DNA of 60,480 nucleotides, from NCBI GenBank assembly GCA_040218145.1, contig JAVJQK010000040.1, positions 1 through 60,480 on the forward strand. The letters are read 5' to 3'. This DNA comes from Sandaracinaceae bacterium. GTDB taxonomy: Bacteria; Myxococcota_A; Polyangia; Polyangiales; Sandaracinaceae. Position numbers and translations under genes: made by a program. Below the pieces are notes generated by a model, which was not told the origin of the DNA, did not search any database, and saw only the letters and a list, made by a program, of their open reading frames with translations. Positions 8,248 through 16,994 of this stretch are shown piece after piece (position 1 is the first letter of the stretch; every line of letters starts with the position of its first letter).

Positions 8248-8676
8248 TCAGCCGGGCCGGCGCACCGAAGCGACGACGCGAGCGTCGTCGATGCGCCCGA
8301 GGGCTTCCGCGCAGACCTCGTGGGCCTCGTCGAGGCTCGCGACATCGACGGTCACGTCGTCGTCCTGCGAGTCGAGGCGGGCGACGCGTTTGGCCTGGAG
8401 GCGCTGTACGGTCTCATCGGAGATGTGAGCGCAGAGCACCACGCCGCGGCCGCGCGCGTAGCTGATGGCGTCGCCGAAGCGGTCGGCCACCTCTCTCCGC
8501 ATCGTCTTGAGCCCGCGCATGTCGGCGAGCACGACGTGCATGCGTCCGCGGAACCGATCCGTCGCGGCCTCGTACTCTCTCGCCCAGGCCTCGATCGACG
8601 GCCCGTCGAAGAGCCCGGACATCGTCGTGTGGACGAGCCTACGGGAGACGTCGACCTCCACGGAGTGGCTGCTCAT
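8248..8676 (-). CDS. Small STAS/SpoIIAA-like protein
   Basis: A 142-aa soluble protein with alternating strands and helices (VEVDVSRRLVHTTMSG, then a helix ending in EYEAATDRF, then MHVVLADMRG). This resembles the STAS or SpoIIAA-like fold used in anti-sigma antagonists and lipid binding. The phosphorylatable serine cannot be placed with confidence, so the role is open. The ATG at 8676 was chosen because a -10-like TAGTCT lies 7 nt upstream (leaderless pattern). The longer frame to 8727 has no such support. Confidence 0.6.
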   Translation of the reverse strand: MSSHSVEVDVSRRLVHTTMSGLFDGPSIEAWAREYEAATDRFRGRMHVVLADMRGLKTMRREVADRFGDAISYARGRGVVLCAHISDETVQRLQAKRVARLDSQDDDVTVDVASLDEAHEVCAEALGRIDDARVVASVRRPG

Positions 8677-8683
8677 GGCTACA

Positions 8684-8689
8684 AGACTA
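8684..8689 (-). promoter_or_regulatory. -10-like hexamer TAGTCT, leaderless
   Basis: On the minus strand, TAGTCT ends 7 nt before the ATG at 8676. There is no Shine-Dalgarno sequence between them, so transcription would start at or next to the start codon. Confidence 0.45.
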
Positions 8690-8749
8690 CCCCAGAACGC
8701 GGACGTCGTGAGACGGTTTTGCCCCACCGGGAGAAAGGCTCTCCCCTGG

Positions 8750-9565
8750 TCAACGTCGCTGGCAGGAAGCGCAGTAGTAGATGTGCCGGCCGCCGATCGG
8801 CTCGCGCGTGATGGGCGTCCCGCAGCGGCGGCACGGCTTGCCGGCGCGGCCGTAGACGTAGAAGCGCCGCTCGCTCCCGCGCGCCCGCTTCGCGCGGGCC
8901 GCCAGTCGGGGTGACAAGGTCACGCCCCGAGCGGCGTGGGCGCGGCGACAGATCTCGACGGTCGAGGCCGCCAGTCGGCGGATCTGGGCGGCCGCGAGGT
9001 CGCGGGGACGGGCGCGTGGGTGCGCTCTCGCGTCGAAGAGGATCTCGGCCCGGAGGTAGTTCCCCAGCCCCGCGAGGAACTCCTGATCGAGGTAGAGCCC
9101 GGCGAGCTGTCGCCCCGAGAAGAGGCTGTCCCGCAGCCGCTCCCGCACGATGACCGGGTCGAGCTCTCCCGCCGAGACGTCCGGGCCGAGCTTGGCGAGG
9201 TAGGGGTGCGCCTTCAGGTCGCGCGACTCCAGCACCACGATCTCGCTCGCGGAGTAGAGCCACGCGCTCTTCTCCGCCGCGTGGATCGCGAACCGGAGCG
9301 AGCGACTCGTGCGCGGAGTGCGGCCGCGGGCGGTGACGAACCATCGGCCATAGAGCTGGTTGTGCGTGTAGACGGTCAGTCCGATGTCGAACGCGGTGAG
9401 TATCGCCTTGCCGCGGTTCACCACGGACTCGACGCGGCGGCCGCTCAGCTCCTCCGCGTAGCCCTGCAGGTGAGGGAACGCGAAGAACACCTCCTCGGCG
9501 ACCTGGCCGGCGACCGCCGCCGCGACGCGGTCCGCCGCGCGCCTCGTCTCCGGACCTTCGGGCAT
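8750..9565 (-). CDS. nei: Endonuclease VIII-like DNA glycosylase (Fpg/Nei family)
   Basis: A 271-aa base-excision repair enzyme that removes oxidised bases and nicks the backbone. It starts M-P-E-G, so the mature N-terminal Pro-Glu pair that forms the catalytic imine is present. NRGKAI carries the conserved lysine. The helix-two-turn-helix segment is QEFLAGLGNYLRAEIL. The C-terminal zinc finger has four cysteines (CRRCG ... YYCASC), followed by the usual QRR end. The presence of PEGPE favours Nei over Fpg. It diverges from the srf-like operon across a 147-nt gap. Confidence 0.9.
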   Translation of the reverse strand: MPEGPETRRAADRVAAAVAGQVAEEVFFAFPHLQGYAEELSGRRVESVVNRGKAILTAFDIGLTVYTHNQLYGRWFVTARGRTPRTSRSLRFAIHAAEKSAWLYSASEIVVLESRDLKAHPYLAKLGPDVSAGELDPVIVRERLRDSLFSGRQLAGLYLDQEFLAGLGNYLRAEILFDARAHPRARPRDLAAAQIRRLAASTVEICRRAHAARGVTLSPRLAARAKRARGSERRFYVYGRAGKPCRRCGTPITREPIGGRHIYYCASCQRR

Positions 9566-9657
9566 CGCCGACAGTCTGGGTTCGTTCTCGTGGCCGGGCC
9601 GCTCGAGGTTCGGGAATCGGTCGTGGTCTCGGAGGGTTGAGGACGCTGCGAGTCTGC

Positions 9658-9663
9658 TATCGT
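9658..9663 (+). promoter_or_regulatory. Putative -10 (TATCGT) upstream of the srf-like operon
   Basis: TATCGT preceded by GC, with a TTGAGG at 9637-9642 (15-nt spacer), lies 49 nt upstream of the first gene. This resembles a housekeeping promoter with a short leader carrying a GAGGAG Shine-Dalgarno. It has not been tested. Confidence 0.35.
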
Positions 9664-9712
9664 CGGGCCGCGTCGGACGGCGTGAGGGGGTCTGCGTGCG
9701 AGAGGAGAGAGG

Positions 9713-12469
9713 GTGAAGCGAAAGGTCTCGCTGGACGGTGCGGCGCCCCGCAGCGTCGGGACGCACGCGGTGGAGCCCTCGTCGGAGGTGCTCGAGCTCT
9801 TCTTCGACACCGGCCCGATCTTTCACGAGGTCGAGCTGCCGTCGCCGCTGCCCGATCTGATCAGCGGCTTCGTGATCGAGCAGAGCGAGGACGCGCGGGC
9901 GGGCGAGTCGGTGCGGCGGGCCGCGCCCGGCGAGGAGCCGGACGTGGAGATCTCCGCCGTCGAGCACCTCCCCGAGCTGGCCGGGCGCTGGCTGCCCTTC
10001 CCGTATCAGCTCTCGTGCCTGCACTGCGTGCAGGTCTACCTGGCGAGCGGCGAGCGGCCCGGGCAGTGGCGCGCGCTGCTCGCGATCGACACCAAGGCCT
10101 CGCCGGGGAGCCAGGGCGCGCATTTGGACCCGAAGGTGGACGGCGGCCGGCCCTTCCGCCCCCTCGAGAAGAACGAGCTGGGCGGCTTCCTCTCGCACCC
10201 CGTCACGCGCAACTTCATGCGCGAGCTCAGCAAGAAAGGCGTCGACCGCGCGCCCTTCAAGCTCGCGGCGCTGCTCGAGACGCTCGCGCCGCTCCTGCCG
10301 CGGCTGCGCTTCGCCGGGCTCGACGAGCTCTCCACGGTGCCGGTCTCCCTCGTGCTCGACTTCGGCAACTCGCGCTCCAACGCGGTGCTGGTGGAGAGCC
10401 ACGCGGCGGGGGTGACGAGCGTGCCGCTCGAGCTGCGCGACGGGGCCAACCCCTTCCGCACGACGAACGAGACCTTCGGCTCGCGCATCACGTTCCTGCC
10501 GAACAGCTTCGACGACACGGAGCTCGACGTGGCGGTGGGCAAGAGCTTCCAGGTCCCGTCGCTCACGCGCATGGGCCGCGAGGCGCTCGACCGCGCGCTG
10601 GAGACGCCGCACCGCTACCAGTGCTCGCTCTCCGGGCCCAAGCGCTATCTCTGGGACGAGAAGCCCGCGGCCGAGCGCTGGCACTTCGCGCTGAAGCAGG
10701 GCGAAGAGTACCGGCCGGTGAGCGGGCGGCTGCTCAAGCACCTGCCGGACCACGGCGACGGGCTCGCGCTCCGGGAGGACGGGCCCTCGACTCCCGCCGA
10801 CCCGCGCTACGCGCCGCGCGCGATGATGCTCTTCGCCTTCTGCGAGGTGCTCCAGCAGGCGTACGCGCAGATCAACGCGATGGGCTACCGCACGTTTCAG
10901 GGGCGCGAGGGGCTGCCGCGCGTCCTGAAGCACCTCGTGGTCACCTTCCCCTCCGCGATGCGCCCCGAGGAGATCGCGGTCTACGAGGGGCTGGTCCGGA
11001 ACGCGGTGGTGCTGACCTGTCACTACCTCGACATCCGCGCCGAGGACCGGCCGAACTGGAACGCGCAGAGCCAGTCGTTCGATCGCTTCCTCGTGGTCGA
11101 CGAGGCGATGGCCGCGCAGATGGTCTACGTCTACCAGGAGATCGTGCACAGCTTCTCCGGGTCGATGGAGGAGCTGGTCCGGATCTACGGCCAGAACGGC
11201 GACGCGCTCCGCGTCGCGTCGGTCGACATCGGCGGCGGCACCTCCGACGTGATGATCGCCGAGTACCGCGACCTGATGCCGGGCACGGGGACCGCGCTCT
11301 CGGTCAAGAAGCTCTTCCAGGACGGGATCTCGATCGCGGGCGACGACGTCTGCCGGGCGATCGTCGAGGACATCGTGCTCGACCAGATCCTCGCGCAGCT
11401 GCCGTCGAGCCAGTCGCGCCGCGAGCTGGGGCAGCTCCTGAGCGAGGGCGACGCGGGCTGGGGCGCGGAGTGGCGCACGCTCAAGGCGAAGCTGGTGCCC
11501 TACTTCTGGCTGCCGATCGCGCGCTGCTACTGGGCGCTCGCGGAGGGCTTCACCATCCCGGAGCACAACCCGGAGAAGCACTACACCTTGACCGAGGTGT
11601 GGCGCATCTTCGACCGCGCGCCGCCGGGCGGCGTGGTGCTCCAGGAGCTCGACCAGTTCCTGATGAAGGCGGTGCCCGGCTGGCCGGGGCTCATGAATCT
11701 CTCCTTCCGCTTCGAGAAGGAGGAGGTCATGCGCGCCGTGCGCGGCGTGCTGCGCGAGCCGCTCCGGAAGTACGCCGACATCATCGCGCAGTTCGACGTG
11801 GATCTCCTGATCCTGGCCGGCCGCACGAGCAAGCTCGAGCCGGTGCGCGGGCTCTTCGTCAGCGAGATGCCGGTGTCGCCGCCGCGCATCAAGACGATGG
11901 CCGACTACCGCGTGGGCGACTGGTATCCGTCGAAGTGGCGGAGCGCGGGGCGCATCAAGGACCCGAAGTCCACCGTCGCGGCGGGCGCGGCCATCCTGCA
12001 CCTCGCGTCGCGCAACCAGCTTCCGGGGCTCCTGCTCGAGGGGCTCGAGGAGCTCCAGCAGCGGCCGATCTACGGGCTCTACCAGACGCACGAGCCGCAC
12101 ATCGCGCGCGTCAACGAGCTGTTCCGCGAGGGCGACACGAGCCCCGCGTTCCTCTACACGCGCGGCATGATGATCGGCTTCCGGAACGTCGACGCGCAGG
12201 AGATGGACGGCTCGCCGCTCTTCGAGGTCCTGCCCGCGAGCCCGCAGGTGGAGCAGGCGCTGCTCGAGGACCGCGTGAAGCTGAAGTTCGGCCTGAAGGA
12301 CGGAGGGCAGATCGAGATCGCCAGCGTGGAGAGCCAGCGCCAGGCGTACTCCTTCACGCCCGAGGACTTCTGGCTGCGGCTCAAGACCGTCACCGTCGAT
12401 CGCTACTGGCTCGACACCGGCGTGCTCACCGCGCCCTACCACGCGCGCAGCGAGGAAGAGGACGCGTGA
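9713..12469 (+). CDS. SrfB-like ATPase (actin/Hsp70-fold)
   Basis: A 918-aa protein resembling the SrfB family, known as a poorly understood 'virulence factor' from Salmonella. An N-terminal domain of about 205 residues includes a CLHC pair (C102/C105). It is followed by an actin/Hsp70-like nucleotide-binding core: phosphate-1 DFGNSRSNAV at 216-225 and phosphate-2 DIGGGTSD at 505-512. Late in the protein, TVAAGAAILHLA resembles the adenosine motif. ATP binding is therefore likely and the substrate unknown. The GTG start follows GAGGAG. It is the first gene of a tight four-gene operon and overlaps the next gene by 4 nt. The SrfB name is from memory of motif and context, not from a search. Confidence 0.75.
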   Translation: MKRKVSLDGAAPRSVGTHAVEPSSEVLELFFDTGPIFHEVELPSPLPDLISGFVIEQSEDARAGESVRRAAPGEEPDVEISAVEHLPELAGRWLPFPYQLSCLHCVQVYLASGERPGQWRALLAIDTKASPGSQGAHLDPKVDGGRPFRPLEKNELGGFLSHPVTRNFMRELSKKGVDRAPFKLAALLETLAPLLPRLRFAGLDELSTVPVSLVLDFGNSRSNAVLVESHAAGVTSVPLELRDGANPFRTTNETFGSRITFLPNSFDDTELDVAVGKSFQVPSLTRMGREALDRALETPHRYQCSLSGPKRYLWDEKPAAERWHFALKQGEEYRPVSGRLLKHLPDHGDGLALREDGPSTPADPRYAPRAMMLFAFCEVLQQAYAQINAMGYRTFQGREGLPRVLKHLVVTFPSAMRPEEIAVYEGLVRNAVVLTCHYLDIRAEDRPNWNAQSQSFDRFLVVDEAMAAQMVYVYQEIVHSFSGSMEELVRIYGQNGDALRVASVDIGGGTSDVMIAEYRDLMPGTGTALSVKKLFQDGISIAGDDVCRAIVEDIVLDQILAQLPSSQSRRELGQLLSEGDAGWGAEWRTLKAKLVPYFWLPIARCYWALAEGFTIPEHNPEKHYTLTEVWRIFDRAPPGGVVLQELDQFLMKAVPGWPGLMNLSFRFEKEEVMRAVRGVLREPLRKYADIIAQFDVDLLILAGRTSKLEPVRGLFVSEMPVSPPRIKTMADYRVGDWYPSKWRSAGRIKDPKSTVAAGAAILHLASRNQLPGLLLEGLEELQQRPIYGLYQTHEPHIARVNELFREGDTSPAFLYTRGMMIGFRNVDAQEMDGSPLFEVLPASPQVEQALLEDRVKLKFGLKDGGQIEIASVESQRQAYSFTPEDFWLRLKTVTVDRYWLDTGVLTAPYHARSEEEDA

Positions 12470-13086
12470 GCGACCGGGCGAAGCGCGTGCTGGACGCGGT
12501 GGTCGCGGCGGTGGATCGCGAGGCGCTCTCCCGCGCGCTCGAGGGCGTCGCGCCTGCGGGGGCTTCGCAAGTCGCGACTCCCAGCGGGACGGGCGAGACG
12601 GCGGCCGCGGTGCTGCGCAAGATCGTGTTGAGCGACATCCTCGACGACTCGATCCTCGGCGCGCGGCCGGGCGAGACGTCGTACCCGCTGCGGGTCTTCT
12701 TCGGCACGCTCGGCGACTCGCTCGACCAGGACGACGCCTTCGCGCTCGCGAACGGGATCAACTTCTTCTTCCGCGTCGGCATGGACGAGGAGGCGAAGCT
12801 CGTGCTCGGCCTCGAGGTCAGCCGGCTCTACTACCGCTTCGCGGCGGCGCAGCTCGACGGGGAGCTGGTGCGCCCGCTGTCGCCGCTCCTGGCGCGGCTC
12901 ATGAGCACCGAGCTGAGCACGGTGAGCTACGAGGCGATCGACGGCGCGAAGGTCTTCGACTCCTCGCTGCACGAGCGCGGGCTCGGCTCGAACGGGAGCA
13001 GCCCGAACATTCTCGCACCCAAGTCGTTTCTCTGTCGGGTGGTCAGCAATCAGCGAGTGCGCATCAAGGCGCAGGTCGCGACGTAG
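12466..13086 (+). CDS. Unknown 206-aa protein in the srf-like operon
   Basis: I do not recognise this soluble, mostly helical protein. It starts at a GTG that overlaps the SrfB-like stop (GTGA), so the two are translationally coupled. Notable parts are a basic N-terminal helix, a segment LRVFFGTLGDSL, a helix LVLGLEVSRLYYRFAAAQL, and a basic C-terminal end (VVSNQRVRIKAQVAT). No signal peptide, metal site or nucleotide motif is visible. The position implies a partner or adaptor of the SrfB-like ATPase. Confidence 0.75.
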   Translation: MSDRAKRVLDAVVAAVDREALSRALEGVAPAGASQVATPSGTGETAAAVLRKIVLSDILDDSILGARPGETSYPLRVFFGTLGDSLDQDDAFALANGINFFFRVGMDEEAKLVLGLEVSRLYYRFAAAQLDGELVRPLSPLLARLMSTELSTVSYEAIDGAKVFDSSLHERGLGSNGSSPNILAPKSFLCRVVSNQRVRIKAQVAT

Positions 13087-13098
13087 AGAGGGGGGCGC

Positions 13099-14418
13099 GT
13101 GGCCGAAGAGAACGACAGCTGGCTGCCGAACCTCGTCGGCGGGGTGAGCATCTGGAAGCTCGCGCCCGACCTGAACGAGGAGCAGTTCTTCGATGGGCGC
13201 CTGCTCGTGCCGGAGACCGAGGGCTCCGACAGCCTGCCCGCGCGGGTCGAGTGGGATCTGACCGGGCTCGTGCCCCTGGCCGAAGCCCGCGCCGAGTATC
13301 CGGCGCGCGTGGAGAAGGCGACCGAGGACTTCTTCGCGTGCCTCGAGCGCACGGCCGAGGTCTTCGAGAAGGGCGGCAGCGGCTACGACAAGTACAAGGA
13401 GGCGTTCACCGTCCCCGCGCTGTCTGCCGACGGAGGCGCTCACTACTTCTTCGACCCGGCGGCCGACCAGCTGAGGGTGATCAACTGGGGCGCGTCCCCG
13501 CGGAAGATCAAGCACGAGAAGGAGTACCTCTTCGGCTACGCGGAGTTCCGCGATCTGATCCGTCAGGCGCAGGAGCAGGCCGACCGGGGCGCGCTCCCGG
13601 AGTCCGCGCCCGCGCGCGCGGCCGTCGCGGGCGCGCTGGTCGGCGGCGAAGGCACGTCGTCGGAGGGCGGCGAGGACGCCCCGGCCGAAGGCGAAGAGGA
13701 GAAGAAGGACGACGAGGACGAAGAGAAGGAGGAAGCCGCGGGCGGTCGCCCCTGGTGGATGTGGGTCCTCGTCGCGGTGGGGGTGCTCTTCCTCCTGGGG
13801 CTGGCCTTCGCGGTGATGCGGGACTGTCAGGGTCAGGGCGCGACGGACGCCGCCGCAGACGGCGCGGTCGCGGGCGCCGACGCGGGCCTGACCGAGGAGC
13901 CCATCTACGGCGAGTCCACCGACGACGGCGGCCCCCCGGCCACCGACATGAGCGGCGACGGCGGCGCGTCGGACGGGCACGGCGGCGCGGCAGGAGACGA
14001 AGCCACCGGCGACGCCGCGGCCGGCGGCGCCGACGCGGGCACCGAAGGCGAGGGCGAGGGCGAAGGCGAGGGCGAAGGCGAAGGCGAAGGCGAAGGCGGC
14101 TCGGGTAGCGGCTCGGGCAGCGGCTCGGGCAGCGGCGAGGCGCCTCCCACCGACAGCGAGGGCGAGCCGATCTACGGCGAGTTCTCCGACCCGCAGGGCG
14201 GCTACCTCTACTGGGAGCCCGGCTACGGCCGCCCGCTCCCGAGCCGCAGCTACTACCACGCGGACGCCGTTCAGTGGCGCATCGTGGGCGGCACCGGGAA
14301 GGTCCGCGACTACGCCGGCGGAGGCCAGAACTTCCGCGTCTACCTGCGCCCCGGCGAGTCCTTCGACGGCGTGCGCGTCCAGTGGCGCGATCGCTCCGGC
14401 GCCTGGCACGACCACTGA
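13099..14418 (+). CDS. Single-pass membrane protein with long linkers, possibly SrfA-like
   Basis: A 439-aa protein. A soluble N-terminal domain (residues 1-165) is followed by a charged Glu/Lys/Asp linker. One transmembrane helix (about 218-240, WWMWVLVAVG) comes next, then an outside region of low complexity with Gly-Glu repeats (about 316-333) and Gly-Ser repeats (334-348), and a compact C-terminal domain of about 80 residues. The motif EPIYGE occurs twice, at 267-272 and 356-361, bracketing the linker. The topology suggests a cytoplasm-to-envelope connector. Its place beside SrfB- and SrfC-like genes, and the membrane anchor, suggest the SrfA role, but sequence kinship is unproven. It starts at a GTG 13 nt after the previous gene. 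Confidence 0.7.
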   Translation: MAEENDSWLPNLVGGVSIWKLAPDLNEEQFFDGRLLVPETEGSDSLPARVEWDLTGLVPLAEARAEYPARVEKATEDFFACLERTAEVFEKGGSGYDKYKEAFTVPALSADGGAHYFFDPAADQLRVINWGASPRKIKHEKEYLFGYAEFRDLIRQAQEQADRGALPESAPARAAVAGALVGGEGTSSEGGEDAPAEGEEEKKDDEDEEKEEAAGGRPWWMWVLVAVGVLFLLGLAFAVMRDCQGQGATDAAADGAVAGADAGLTEEPIYGESTDDGGPPATDMSGDGGASDGHGGAAGDEATGDAAAGGADAGTEGEGEGEGEGEGEGEGEGGSGSGSGSGSGSGEAPPTDSEGEPIYGEFSDPQGGYLYWEPGYGRPLPSRSYYHADAVQWRIVGGTGKVRDYAGGGQNFRVYLRPGESFDGVRVQWRDRSGAWHDH

Positions 14419-14438
14419 GCGATGGCGGAGAGACCGTG

Positions 14439-16958
14439 ATGAACGAAGACACGCTGCACACCATCCAGGAGGCCATCGAGAAGGCCCGCGCCGCCGCGCT
14501 CGCGGTGGACGGGGAGCCGCCGCCCGAGGCGCAGGCGCTGACCGATCTCGAGCTCCGCATGAAGAAGCTCCGACGCGCGTGGGGGCGGCCGCAGAGCCTC
14601 GGGTTCTTCGGGCCGTCTCAGGCGGGCAAGTCGTTCCTCGTCGGCGCGCTCCTCAGCCACGAGCTCGGCTCGCTGAAGGTCAAAGCCCGGGAGGGCGAGG
14701 TCGACTTCCTCCAGGACATCAACCCCGCCAAGGGGGTCGAGTCGACCGGCGTCGTCACCCGCTTCTCGAGCGCGGAGGGCCCCGGCCCGCTCACGCACGG
14801 CGACTTCCACTGCCGTGTGCTCAGCCTCGAGGTGATGCTCGAGTCGCTCGCCACGGGTTTCCTCGTCGAGTGCACCGCGCCCGCGGTCGACGCCGAGCGG
14901 GTCGAGCGCGCGCTCCGGGACGCGCGCCTCCAGTCGGGCCCGCCCGCGCCGCCGCTCTACCGCCGCGCGTGGGACGCGGTCTGGCACGATCTCCTCAAGA
15001 AGTACCAGGACCGCCACCCCTATCTGAACGAGCTGCGCCGTCACCCCGAGCTGCGCACCGAGGCGTGGAAGAAGGGCATCGGATCGGTCGCGGGGTGGAG
15101 CCACGTCTTCTCGCTCCTCTGGGGCGGCCGCGGCTACAGCCAGGACCTCGACCGGCTCGCCGACAAGCTCATCGAGGGGCTCGAGATCCTCGGCCACCCG
15201 GACACGGTCGAGGTCGACCTCGACTACGTGCGCGCGTCGAGCACCAACCCGAGCATCATCGACGCGGCCTGCCTCAACGCGATCGGCACGCCGCAGTCCA
15301 CCATGCAGGTGTGGTCGGCCGAGCGCGAGGTCTCCATCGAGCCGAGCGTGCTCGCGGCGCTCGTGGCCGAGGTGCGCCTGCCGCTCCAGAAGGTCACGGG
15401 CTCGCTCCTCGAGAACACCGATCTGCTCGACTTCCCCGGCGGCCGCGCGCTCCGCGGCATCAACGGGTTCGAGCCGGGCGAGCTCAACACGGGCAACCTC
15501 GAGAACGCCATCGAGGTCTTCAAGCGCGGCAAGCTCACGTTCCTGTTCGAGCAGTTCTCGCTCGACCGCGAGATCACCGCGCTGGTGCTCGCGTCGCCCG
15601 GGCCGACCAAGCCCGAGGCGATCCAGATGCAGCACCAGGTCGAGCGCTGGCTGTCCATCCGCCACGGCTCGCCGACCCCGCTCGACCAGGAGGAGATCGA
15701 GCGGCCGAGCCTCTTCATGGCGTTGACCAAGTTCGACATGAGCCTGGGCGCGCTGCGGAGCGACAACGCGCGCGATCGCTGGGAGTCGCGGGTCGAGGAG
15801 GCGTGCGTCGAGTTCTGGGCGCGCTCGCACAACAGCTGGATCTACAACTGGGGCGAGAAGAACCGCGCCTTCGACAACATGTTCTGGATCCGGAACCCGT
15901 ACGCGGACCAGATGAACACGCTCAAGCCCGGATCCGGCGACTTCGACGTGGTGAAGCGCGGCTATCACGAGTCGCGCGCCGTCAAGACGTTCGTCGCCCA
16001 TCATGGCGACAAGTGGGCGGCGATGGAGGGCGAAGGCGACGACGGCCTGCCGCGCTCGGGGATCCCGCTGCTGGCGTCGCATCTGCGGGCGAAGCTCGCC
16101 GAGGACATCAAGAAGAAGGAGCTGACGGCCGAGCTGCGCGCCATCCACGGCGAGCTCGTCCAGGCGCTCGAGCTGCTGACCCCCTCGCGCGACGAGGAGG
16201 AGCAGCGGCAGCGCCTCGAGCACGCGGCGACGGCGCTGGTCAACGCGGTGCGCGCGGAGATGACCAAGCACTACTCGGGCGCCGTCTTCGGCGAGCTGGT
16301 GGAGCTGATCACCCTGCCGCACGACGAGCTGGAGCACGAGATCCGCGCCTTCTACAAGACGCTCGCGCCGATGTCGATCAAGGTCAGCGACAAGGTCAAG
16401 AAGCTGATGGTGCACGTGCTCAAGCACTGGTCGACGCGCGCCGTCGCCCGCTTCCGGAGCAGCGAGATCGATCTGCCCGCGGCCCTCGTCGAGCGCTACG
16501 TGCGCGAGGTCTGCACGAGCAAGATGCTCCTCCCCGTCCTGGGCAAGTCGATCTTCCCGTACTTCAACAAGAGCGACATCGACTTCTCCCTCGTCTCGAT
16601 GATCATGCAGGTGAAGATCAGCGACGCGCTCCTGCATCTGTTTTCGGACCGGGGGCGGCGCACGCCGGAGATCCCGGTGCGCCTGAGCTACTCGGAGACG
16701 GCGGGCGATGGCGGCAGCGAGGACGCGGCCGAGGAGATCGACTGGGCGGACGTGGACTTCGAGGAGGAGCCCGGCCAGGCCGAGCCGGAGCACGTCGACA
16801 TCGTCTTCGCCGGCAATGGCTTCTTCGAGCACTGGGCCGCCCAGCTGCCTCCGTTCTACGTGAAGAACGCGGGCGGCAAGGTGAAGAGCGCGATGGACGA
16901 TCCGCGCGTGCAGCAGCTCGTCGCGGCGCTCGGCCAGGCCGAGTCCGTCCGGCTCTGA
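14439..16958 (+). CDS. SrfC-like large GTPase (dynamin-like)
   Basis: An 839-aa cytosolic protein with GTPase motifs in order: Walker A/G1 GPSQAGKS (58-65), G3 DFPG (331-334) and G4 TKFD (430-433). The roughly 270-residue insertion between G1 and G3, and a long helical C-terminal half, recall dynamin-like and SrfC-type proteins. SrfC is a known partner of SrfB but its activity is not established. The acidic C-terminal segment (EEIDWADVDFEEEPGQ) precedes a short final domain. The start is 20 nt after the membrane-protein stop, with a GGCGGAGAG ribosome binding site. It is the last gene of the operon, and no terminator hairpin is obvious in the 36-nt gap that follows. Confidence 0.75.
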   Translation: MNEDTLHTIQEAIEKARAAALAVDGEPPPEAQALTDLELRMKKLRRAWGRPQSLGFFGPSQAGKSFLVGALLSHELGSLKVKAREGEVDFLQDINPAKGVESTGVVTRFSSAEGPGPLTHGDFHCRVLSLEVMLESLATGFLVECTAPAVDAERVERALRDARLQSGPPAPPLYRRAWDAVWHDLLKKYQDRHPYLNELRRHPELRTEAWKKGIGSVAGWSHVFSLLWGGRGYSQDLDRLADKLIEGLEILGHPDTVEVDLDYVRASSTNPSIIDAACLNAIGTPQSTMQVWSAEREVSIEPSVLAALVAEVRLPLQKVTGSLLENTDLLDFPGGRALRGINGFEPGELNTGNLENAIEVFKRGKLTFLFEQFSLDREITALVLASPGPTKPEAIQMQHQVERWLSIRHGSPTPLDQEEIERPSLFMALTKFDMSLGALRSDNARDRWESRVEEACVEFWARSHNSWIYNWGEKNRAFDNMFWIRNPYADQMNTLKPGSGDFDVVKRGYHESRAVKTFVAHHGDKWAAMEGEGDDGLPRSGIPLLASHLRAKLAEDIKKKELTAELRAIHGELVQALELLTPSRDEEEQRQRLEHAATALVNAVRAEMTKHYSGAVFGELVELITLPHDELEHEIRAFYKTLAPMSIKVSDKVKKLMVHVLKHWSTRAVARFRSSEIDLPAALVERYVREVCTSKMLLPVLGKSIFPYFNKSDIDFSLVSMIMQVKISDALLHLFSDRGRRTPEIPVRLSYSETAGDGGSEDAAEEIDWADVDFEEEPGQAEPEHVDIVFAGNGFFEHWAAQLPPFYVKNAGGKVKSAMDDPRVQQLVAALGQAESVRL

Positions 16959-16982
16959 GGAGCGACGCGGCGCGTTTGCTGG

Positions 16983-16988
16983 CATCAT
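16983..16988 (+). promoter_or_regulatory. -10-like CATCAT, possible leaderless start
   Basis: CATCAT ends 6 nt before the GTG at 16995. There is no Shine-Dalgarno. It is weaker than the other examples because the TA dinucleotide is missing. Confidence 0.25.
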
Positions 16989-16994
16989 GAGACG

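Noticed and set aside
8750..12442. A 1230-codon minus-strand frame running from the nei gene through the whole SrfB-like gene
   Set aside because: Only the last 271 codons (from MPEGPE) make a real protein. The rest is the antisense shadow of the SrfB-like gene, which has clear ATPase motifs and an operon context.
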